64,000 nt of DNA from Thiodiazotropha sp040791665 (GTDB taxonomy: Bacteria > Pseudomonadota > Gammaproteobacteria > Chromatiales > Chromatiaceae): the NCBI GenBank assembly GCA_040791665.1, contig JBFNNX010000017.1, forward strand, positions 62,001 to 126,000. Direction: 5' to 3'. Positions 51,743-61,800 of this stretch are shown here, in pieces (positions within the stretch are counted from its first letter, which is position 1; every line of letters begins with the position of its first letter). The notes beneath the pieces are model-generated. The model was not told the DNA's origin, ran no database searches, and was given only the letters and a program-made list of their open reading frames with translations. The position numbers and the translations under genes are program-made.

Positions 51743-52378
51743 ATGTTCGGAGTTGGTCGCAAAACCAAGATGCCGCAACAGGATGAGGCGCTGCCCGGTC
51801 GTATGGCTCCGATTCAACCCGGCGAAAGCCACTATGTCAATGGACATACGCTGACGGGCCCCTTTCCCGACCGGTACGATTTCGCAATGTTCGGCATGGG
51901 CTGTTTCTGGGGCGCCGAACGACGCTATTGGGAACTGCCGGGGGTCTATTCGACAGCGGTGGGATACGCCGGGGGGTTCACGCCCAATCCAACCTATGAA
52001 GAGGTCTGTACCGGTATGACGGGCCATAACGAGGTCGTAAGAGTTGTCTTCGATCCGGTAGCGATCAGTTACCAGTCACTGCTGGAGGCCTTCTGGGAGG
52101 GACACAATCCCACCCAAGGCATGCGCCAGGGGAATGATGTGGGAACCCAGTACCGGTCGGGTATCTATACCTTCGACGATCAGCAGCAATCCATGGCCGA
52201 AGACTCCCGCGGGCACTATCAGCACGCCCTGCAACAGGTGACCTCAGCGCCGGTAACTACGGAGATACTACCCGCGCCCACATTCTACTTTGCCGAGGCC
52301 AATCATCAGCAATATCTGGCCAAGAACCCGGCAGGCTACTGCGGGCTTGGGGGAACCGGTGTCTGCTACCCGAGCTGA
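51743..52378 (+). CDS. msrA: Peptide methionine sulfoxide reductase MsrA
   Basis: Reduces methionine-S-sulfoxide in proteins; cytosolic. 211 residues from ATG 51743, with CAGGAG six bases before it; the in-frame TTG 51725 is rejected. Catalytic Cys54 lies in GMGCFWGAERRYW, followed by VGYAGGFTPNPTYEEVCTGMTGHNEVV, the family hallmark. Resolving cysteines near the end are in YCGLGGTGVCYPS. Its N-terminal extension (~45 residues before the core, HTLTGPFPDRYD) matches the E. coli type. It follows the receiver protein by 173 bases. Confidence 0.96.
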   Translation: MFGVGRKTKMPQQDEALPGRMAPIQPGESHYVNGHTLTGPFPDRYDFAMFGMGCFWGAERRYWELPGVYSTAVGYAGGFTPNPTYEEVCTGMTGHNEVVRVVFDPVAISYQSLLEAFWEGHNPTQGMRQGNDVGTQYRSGIYTFDDQQQSMAEDSRGHYQHALQQVTSAPVTTEILPAPTFYFAEANHQQYLAKNPAGYCGLGGTGVCYPS

Positions 52379-52894
52379 GCCGCCAGTCTGACGTTAGTAT
52401 TTAAATTACTTGATAGTTTCATTGGGTAAGATATCCTGAGTCGGTCCGATGAATACATCGGACTGATGCAGTGCTTTTGACTGCAAAATTGGATATCGGT
52501 TATTTTACAGGCCGTTTTTTTACGGATTATGAATGAGCTGTACAGCTCACTGATAGTCAAGCGGCACGACCACGGATGTTTATAATGGAAAGATGTTGTA
52601 CGGATCCTACCCTTCAAGGCAGCCCTAACCATTCGCTGCTCCCATTTCAGCTTCGAACGCTCCTCGATAGATATCGAATAACCAATCCCCAGTTAAGAAA
52701 TTGGAATGCGGGTAAATCTCCACACTCTGTTGGTGGATTGGAGGCTTGTACCCGGGTTCAACGGTATGGAATAAGTCAACACCAATAAGGCCTTGATGTT
52801 GATGTCAAGCCGGCTTCGGTTTGCTCAATAGAGTAAGCAATACCCAAGAGTGACCGGATAAAAGGACTACCAGGAGTAGGTTCGGAGAAAGGAT
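52379..52894. other. Non-coding gap before the Rhs giant, with one hairpin
   Basis: 516 bases. GTCCGATG (52444-52451) and CATCGGAC (52456-52463) make a perfect eight-base stem with a four-base loop, possibly ending the msrA transcript, although no T tract follows directly. The 70-codon frame at 52576-52788 has no ribosome-binding site or recognisable domain and is not accepted. Promoter elements for the large gene are not obvious. Confidence 0.5.
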
Positions 52895-55800
52895 ATGTCT
52901 TCTAGCAAATATCTTCAGCGACTCACAGCGTTCATCTTTGCTCTGCCGGTCATGTTTAACATAGCCTGTGCGGAACCGATCGTGACAGACGGCAGCGATT
53001 ACTGCCTGACCGACTTCAACGCCAACGCATCGGTAAGCGAGGTGCAACTGCGTTGGGTCTATTCCGGGGCGCCGCAATATAACGTTTATCGAAGTATCGA
53101 TGATGGCGTCAGTTATCAATCGATCGTACAGATAACATCCTCCGATACGCACTATCTGGATTCAGGTCTGATCTCCGGGGCCAGTTACAGATATGCCGTG
53201 AAAGAGGTGAACTCGAGCGGGGTGGAGGTCTGTCAGTCACCGGTTGTGCATGTGACGCCCAAAGAGCGAACCGACAATAAACCTCCTGTCTTCACCAGCA
53301 CTCCGGTACTGACAGCGGAAATGGGTGTGGTCTATCACTACGATGTGGATGCGATAGACAGACAGGGCGATCCGGTTCGCTATTCACTGAAATCCTTCCC
53401 CGTCGGCATGAGTATCGACAGTGAGAGCGGTCTCATAACCTGGACACCTCCTCAAACGGGTGAATACAAGGTCACTGTGCGTGCCGTGGATGATGCGGGC
53501 CTGTACGATCAGCAGACCTATATGCTGAACGTGTCTGAGGCATCGACTGTAAATCAAGCGCCGCAAATCGTCTCCACGCCCGTGACCAGCGCTACGGAAA
53601 GCCAAACTTACCAATACGATGTCGATGCCACCGATCCGAATGCGGGCGATGTTATTACCTACGCATTGGTGACGGCGCCGACCGGCATGGTGATTGATGC
53701 GACCACCGGCGTGATTGCCTGGACACCGGGCGAGACTGATATCGGGACGGTCCAGGTCTCCATACGTGTGCAGGATCAGGCAGGGGCAGAAGCCACCCAG
53801 ACCTATACAATCGACGTCGCTTTTTTCAATGATCCTCCTGCAATTACCAGTGCAGCGATAACTACGGCTATTGAAGGCGAAGACTACCGATACGATGTTG
53901 AAGCCACAGATCCTGATGTCGGCGACACCCTCAGCTACAGCTTGGTGACTGCGCCACAGGGGATGAGCATCGATGGCGTCAGTGGCTTGGTAGAGTGGAT
54001 ACCTGACAACCAGCAGCTTGGCGATAATTTGATAGAGGTAATGGTTGCGGATGCAGGCGGGCTGAGTGATACACAATCCTTTACCATTGTCGTCACCGGT
54101 TTGAACGTTGCGCCGATAATTACCAGTGCGCCGGTGATCACAGCCACGGAAAGCGCTGTATATCACTATGATGTTGAGGCTGTTGACTCAGACGGTGACC
54201 CGATCAGTTATGCATTACTGTCCGCGCCTTCCGGTATGGCGATTGACCCACAGACCGGTCTGATCAGTTGGGTGCCGGATGAGACCCAATCCCTTGGGAG
54301 CCTGACGCCGAATGAGTATTGTCGCTTGCCGGCGACGAGCGCGCAGCAGAGACCCCGGGCAATGGATGCGGTGATGGTGGTCGATGGTTCGGGTTCAAAC
54401 GTAACTACCTGGCCCTGGGTTGCGGGTGCAATGGCTTCACTCAATGCTGATTTGAAATCGATCGGTATCGGTGCGGATCCTGAGGAGAACCGCTTTGGTC
54501 TGGTGGGGTTTGGCACCAGGCCTACAGCCAGGCTATTCGATGGAAATCAGTTTGCTACAGTCTCCGATCTGTATGAGGCGACCTACGACGGGATAAGCCC
54601 AGGTGGAGATGGCACGGCTGAAAATGGTCTGAGAGCCCTTCAATTCACCGTAGATACCTATCAATTCAGGGATGATGTGGTAAAGAATCTGATCTGGATA
54701 CCCGATGAACCGCAGCAAGGTACCTTGGAGAACGATGAGACCCTTGAAACATTCACCCAGAGACTCATAGAGACAAATTTCAATGTCAATGTCGTTACGC
54801 CATTCACTATCGAATGCCTCGACGGCAGAAGAGCGCTCGGTATCGATGCAGACGGTCGAGGTTATGTATCAGATGACAATGAAGATTTCGAGTATTGTGA
54901 AATCGACAGAACGCCCATTGATCAAGGGAGCGGATACGAGTTCACATCCTATATCGAGCCATTTGTACTAACCGCATTAGCCACCGGTGGTGGCGCATGG
55001 GACCTTAATGCGATAACGACACTCGGTCAGCCGAACGCATTGCGAAAGGCGCTGACGAGCAGAATGTACAACACCTCCACAGTCAATGAGGCTGAACGGG
55101 GCTTGGCTGATCTGGCAATACAAAGTTTGGGGCTTGTAGAATCCACCGGTGATACGGTCACTATTACTGTTTCCCTGACCAATAGAGGTCGTGCCCCGGT
55201 TGATACGCCGATATTGGTAAACCTGCTGGACACAGGTAATGCCAATACTGTTATTGCTACGCAGAATCTATCCAACTTCGCTGCCGACGAAGAGCAGCTG
55301 GTTTCATTCGCCTTGGATAGTGCATCTGTACCATCCGGTCTTGGTGTGGCTATCGAGACCGAATCAGGTGTCGAGTGTATCGTCGACAACAATCAGATCG
55401 ATGCGCCCGTAATTTTGGTATCGGCCTCCGACAGCCAGGGAAACAGTGATACTCAACGGTTTGCGATATCTGTGCAGGATCTCAATCAAGCGCCTGTGAT
55501 CAATTCCACGCCTGAGTCGCAGGCCTACGTGGGACAACCCTATACCTATCAGGTAACCTTTGATGACCCGGATAGTGGAGATGACCATCAGTTTTCGGTA
55601 TCCAACAGTCTTACAGCAGTCATTGACCCGGATACCGGGCTATTCACCTACACACCAAGTGCGGGTAATTTAGGAGAACAGAGCTTTACCGTCAGTGTTA
55701 CCGATCTTGGTTCAGCCAGTGATGGCCAAATGTTCACTTTGAATGTGAGCGGTGACTATCTGATGCCTAGGTTTGATGGCCCTCCCATCGGCAATCGCGC

Positions 55801-58800
55801 AACCATAGGTCAACCCTATCAGTTCACCCCCTCTGTCACGGCAGACCCCACCGCCGTGCTCGCGTTTTCCCTATTGGAAATGCCTTCAGGTATGACCATC
55901 GATGCACATGACGGCACGATTCATTGGGTGGCGGCCGAAACCGATCTCAACCGTTTACGACTGGTCACCATGGCCGTGACAGATCAGTATGGCAACAAAG
56001 ATCTGCTCTTGTTTATGCTGTTCGGGGATTATGAAAATCAAACGCCGTTTATAGTAACAACACCCAACGAGATCGCTCAGCTTCGGTCAAACTATAACTA
56101 TAGCCTTCGATATGAAGATCCGAATGTTCGTGAAGATTTTGACTTGCAGTTTGCTACTACAGCCCCCAATCTCACTGGATATATCCCTCAAACCCATGGT
56201 CTGGATCACTTGTCTGGCAATCTCGCCTGGGATAGGGACGATGTCACCAGTACCTATCCACGCCATTTGATTGATTCCGATTTTCTCTGTCTGAATCCGA
56301 ATATTGACCACCCCAGCACGGCAGTGCTGCATAGCAACCACTGGTCAGCCAGAGCCTCCATCATAGGGTACAACCTGCTCGCTGTACCTCTTACGGATAC
56401 CAACGGTGACGGCGCTATTAATAGTCAGGACCGTAATGCGATCTTATTCACCTACTCGTCAGGTTCGTCCACGTTCCTGCGAGCCCTTGACAGCATGACA
56501 GGCCAACCAATTTGGACGCAAGAATTCAATGGTACTGATGTAAGAATTTCTCGCAGCTTTGTACCGGCTGTAGCTGATATCAACACAGATGGCGTGCCCG
56601 ATATCATCCTGGTTGAACAGTATACCCGTTTGTTGTTAGCCATCAGTAGCGATGATCGGCGAGAGTTATGGAAATCAACAGTACCCATAGCGGACAGCGG
56701 TTTTTCTACTGGTCAAATTACCCTGACCGACTTGGAGAACGACGGTGCACCCGAGATTCTGGCTGGTTTCTCAATCTACGATGCACAGGGTAACTGGATA
56801 CGCAGCGTTCAGCGCCCGGTCAATATTCCATCCGGCGGGGTGACCAGCCCGATCTACCCGATAGATCTGGACATGGATGGCAACAAAGAGCTGATACAGG
56901 GTGGTATAGCCTATACAGCGGCAGGCTCGGAACTCTGGCGTGTGCCTTTTTCCGACAACCACGCTTCCCGTCTGGCCTACTCGGCGTTTGCCAATTTCGA
57001 TGCGGATCCCGAACCTGAGATAGTGCATCTTGAGCGAAGTGATTCAGATGCCTCTGTGGCGACTGTCAGTTTGCTGGATAGCGATGGCAGTTTTATCTGG
57101 GGACCGAATGATCTGCAATATGTTGGTGAACCCATTGTCGGTGACTTGGATGGCGACGGTGAACTTGAAATATTTATTTCGGGTGAAGATGCCCTACTCG
57201 ATCATTTGGGAAATGAACAGTGGCGTTTGAACGGTTATAATCAATGGGAAAATGCCAATGCCAGCGCTGCCGACCTGCAGAGTAATGGGCGAGTCGAGAT
57301 CGTATTAAGCAGGGGTGGCCGCATCCGAGTGCTCGATGCTTTAACCGGTGGCGAGATTACTAATCTCTATACGAGCAATCCTCTTGCATATACCAAGCCT
57401 TTGATCGTCGATATGGATGGCGATGGAAGATTAGAAGTTGTCAGCATCGGCTCCAGGGGCATCTATCAGTCATCTCTGGAGTTTGACAATCATAATTTGG
57501 CAATTCCAAGAGCCATATATCAGAACTGGTGGCAACCCCAGGGCCTGAATGATCAGTTGGCGGTAAACCAGAATGCACCAATCCCGTGGAGCGGAAATAA
57601 CGTTGACCAGGTTGTGATACCCCCACAGGTCAGTTTCAGTCACGGTTTGCCTGATATCTGGGTGGATGCTCCGCGAGGGGATCATCGTCAATCCGTCAAT
57701 GTTCAAGTAGTGAACCGGGGAACCGCCGATTATACCGCTGCGCTGGATGTTGAACTCTATGCGGGCGATCCGTTGAACGGTGGTCAGTTGCTGGGTAGTC
57801 AATCCTTGTCTGGCCTTGCAATCAAAGAAGTCCAGATCCTTCAGTTCAACGACCTGGTGCCGGCTGATTTTGTTGGTGAGCTAGTCGCCAGAGCAGTACC
57901 CGAAGCTGGTGTGGTTGAGTGCCAAACCAATAACAATATGAGTTCATCCTATACGGTTGACCTGTCAATCGCAGATCATGCTGGAGCCACAGATACCCAG
58001 AACTATCTGCTTGGTGTTGAATACGACACTTCACTCAATTATCTCACAAGCGTACCAACGCAAGAAGTCGTTGAGGGTGAATTGTTGGAACTGGATATTG
58101 ATATCCTTAACAGAAGCTATACTGACGACAACAATTCAGCATTCTTCTATGTTGATCCTGCTGCACCTGAAGGGCTGACTGTTGACAGGTCCGCAGGCGT
58201 AGTCCGTTGGGTGCCGCCCTATGGCTCAGCCGGTTCTCACAGAGCAATTGTCTATGCAAAGCATCTAACCGGCTACTCCACTAGTCACATCGGAATCAAT
58301 GTTTTACCTGCTTCAAACTATCCCCCGGAGATCATCAGCACCCCGCAGACAGGTGCTTTTGTCTCTCAGCCGTTCAGCTACGATGTGGAGGCGACCGATC
58401 CTGACGGGGATACCCTGACCTATAGTTTGATCCAATCCCCGGCGGGCATGTCCATCGATGCCAATAGCGGTTTGATCCAGTGGACCCCCGACGTACAGGG
58501 TACATTCCCGGTCACCGTAAGCGTCAGCGACGGCACACGCCAGGCGACCCAGGATTTTACCCTTACAGTCCTATTGCCTAACCTTGCGCCAGAGATAACC
58601 AGCACACCTTCCACCAGTGTAGTGGTGGGACAAAGCTACCAATATCAACCCACGGCGACAGACCCGGAAGGGGATACAGTTACCTTCGCCCTGGTCACCA
58701 ACCCGGTGGGTATGCAGATCGATCAAGCAACCGGCTTGCTGACCTGGACACCCGCAACGGATCAAATCGGTGTACACGACGTCGAGCTGTCGGCGACCGA

Positions 58801-61800
58801 CAGTCAGGGCAATAGCGCATCCCAGCATTATCAGCTGAGTGTAACCACGGGTGCAGTTAACACTCCGCCGAGCATTCAAAGCCAACCGGGTGTCAGCGCC
58901 AGAATCAACCGCGCCTACAGCTATCAACTTGTGGCGACAGATCCCGATGGCGACACGCTCAGCTATAGCCTGATCGAAGGCCCGGCAGGTATGACCCTGT
59001 CAAATGCCGGTCTTGTTGCATGGACACCCGACAGTGAACAAAGCGCACCTGTTCGGGTGAGAGTGGGCGATGGGATAGGTTATGTGGAGCAGACCTGGAC
59101 GATCAATGTACTCCCGGCAAATGCCAATTTGACTGCTATCTTGTACATTCAGCCGGCTACCGTCACCGAAGGCGAAACTGTCACGCTTCAGGTTTTCCCG
59201 CAGAACGCGATTGAACCGGTGAGTCTCTCCCTCACCGTCGATGGCAATCCGGTTGCCCTGGATGACACCAACAGTGCCCAGTTAACGGCATCCGGTGTGG
59301 GATCCCACACCGTGGTCGCCACTGTGAGCGATCGATATGACACCGTCACGGAAACCGGCAGCTTCCTGGTCAACGATCCCAACAGCGTCGATGCCCCGGT
59401 GGTGACCCTGGTCGCTCCGGTCGGTGGCAGTGAGATAACCGCACCCACGCCGATCGTTGCCACCATCACCGATGACGATCTCTCGGTCTGGGAGTTGTGG
59501 CTGGTGCCACCCACGGAGGGCACCGTCGATCTCTCCCAGGCGACGCTGCTCGCCTCAGGGGATACCACTTTGGATAACCAGGAGATCGCCGAGTTCGATC
59601 CCACCCTGTTATTGAATGGACAGCACCGACTCTACCTGCACGCCATCGATGCCGGCGGCAATGAAGGTCAGGATAGCGTCACGGTGCAGGTGACCGGCGA
59701 TATGAAGCTGGGCCACTTCCGCGTCACCTTCAAGGACCTGGAAGTGCCGGTGGTGGGGATTCCGATCACCATCACCCGCACCTACGACAGCCGCCAGCGC
59801 AACCAGTCCCTCGACTTCGGTCACGGCTGGAGCGTGGGCTACCAGGACCTGATCGTACAGGAGTCACGCCCGCCGGGTTACCGATGGTTCCTGGATTCCT
59901 ACTCCAGCGGGCCGCTGGGTGTGTTGATGACCTATTGCGTGCGTTCCTACGACGATAACATCGTCAGCGTCACCCTGCCCGATGGCAACGTCGAACGTTT
60001 CAAGGCGGTGGCAAGCCCGGAATGCAATGAGGTGCAGCCTATTTTCGATGTGCGTGTGGTTTTTGAGCCCCTCGATGGCACCAGTTCAACGCTTGAGGCA
60101 ACGGACCTCTTAAGCGGACGCTTGGTCAACAACCACATCGTCGATCCGGGTCAGCCCGACGCGCCGATCGATCCGGCGCGCTATCAGCTGACCACGGCAG
60201 AAGGCGTCGTCTATGATCTCGTACAGGGCACCGGTATCCGCACCCTGACGGTACCGACGGGCGAAGAGCTGACCTTCGGCGACGATGGCATCACCCATTC
60301 CAGTGGCGCCTCGGTCTCCTTCGTGCGCGATGCACAGGGGCGTATCGAACAGATCGTCACCCCCGATGGCCAAGCGCTCAATTATCAGTACGACACCACA
60401 AACGGTGATCTGACTGCCTTCACCGACCAGGCGGCTGCCACCTCGACCTATGGCTATATCGCGGATCACTACCTGCAGGACATCCATGACGCCCGCGGCG
60501 TTCGTACCCTGCGCAATCTCTACGACGCCAACGGCCGTCTGATCGGCCAGATCGATGCCGAGGGCAACCGCATCGACTACGCCTACGATATCGCCGGGCG
60601 TACCCAGACCGTCACCGACCGGCGGGGCAACGATAAAATCCTCGTGTTCAACGATCGCGGCGACGTGGTGGCCGAAACCAATGCCCTGGGTGAGACCACC
60701 CTGCGCAGCTACGACCCTTACGGCAACGAACTCAGCCATACCGACCCGTTGGGGAATACCCGCGAGGCAACCTATGATGCCCGCGGTAATACGCTGACCG
60801 AAACCGACCCCCTGGGCCATACGACCACCCAGTCCTATAGCCGCTACAATCAGGTCGAGTCCCTGACCGAGCCGGACGGGCGGGTGACCAGCCTCACCTA
60901 CCGCAACTACATCCGCATAGGCGGGGTGAATGTCCCCAGGGCCGGTCCCCTCACCACCGTGACCGATGCGCAAGGCAACGTCATTGATTTTGCCTACGAT
61001 ATCAATGGCTCGCTACCGATCCGGATCACCGATCCCCAGGGCAATGAAACCTGGTATGCCTACGATATGTATGGCAACAAGATTCGCGAGACCAAAGCGG
61101 ATGGCGCGGTCACCGAATACAGCCACGACGCCATGGGCCGGGTGCTCACCGAGACCCGCACCCGCACCGACGGCGCCGCCAGCCTCACCGAGGTGACCCG
61201 TTACAGCTACGACGCCGCCGGCCGCGAGATCTCCACCACCGATCCCCTGGGCCACACCACCCGCACCGAGTACGATGGAGCGGGTCAGGTCACCGCCCGG
61301 ATCGACGCCCTGGGCAACCGTACCGAATACACCTATGACGACCGGGGCAACCAAGTGCTGACCCGCTACGCGGACGGTACCACGGAGAGCCAGGCCTACG
61401 ACGGGGAAAACAACCTCATCGAACAGAGCGACCGGGCCGGACGGATCACCCGCATGGTCTACGATGCCGCCAACCGGCTGATCGAGACCCTTCATCCGGA
61501 CGCCACCCCCGCCGACGACAGCGACAATCCGCGCAGCCACAACGAATACGACGCCGCCGGACGCCTGATTGCAGAGACCGATGTCCTGGGCAACCGCACC
61601 GAGCACGCCTACGACGCCGCCGGCCAACGCATCAGCACCACCGATGCCCAGGGCAATGTCACAAGCTTCGAGTACGACGTCCACGGCAACCGCACCGCCA
61701 TGGTCGACGCCCTCAACCGGCGTACCGAATACGTCTACGATACGGCGGACCGCCTGATCGAAACCCGCTATGCCGATGCCAGCACCACCCAGACCACCTA

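Noticed and set aside
52576..52788. 70-codon frame before the Rhs gene
   Set aside because: No ribosome-binding site, no domain, composition unlike neighbouring genes.
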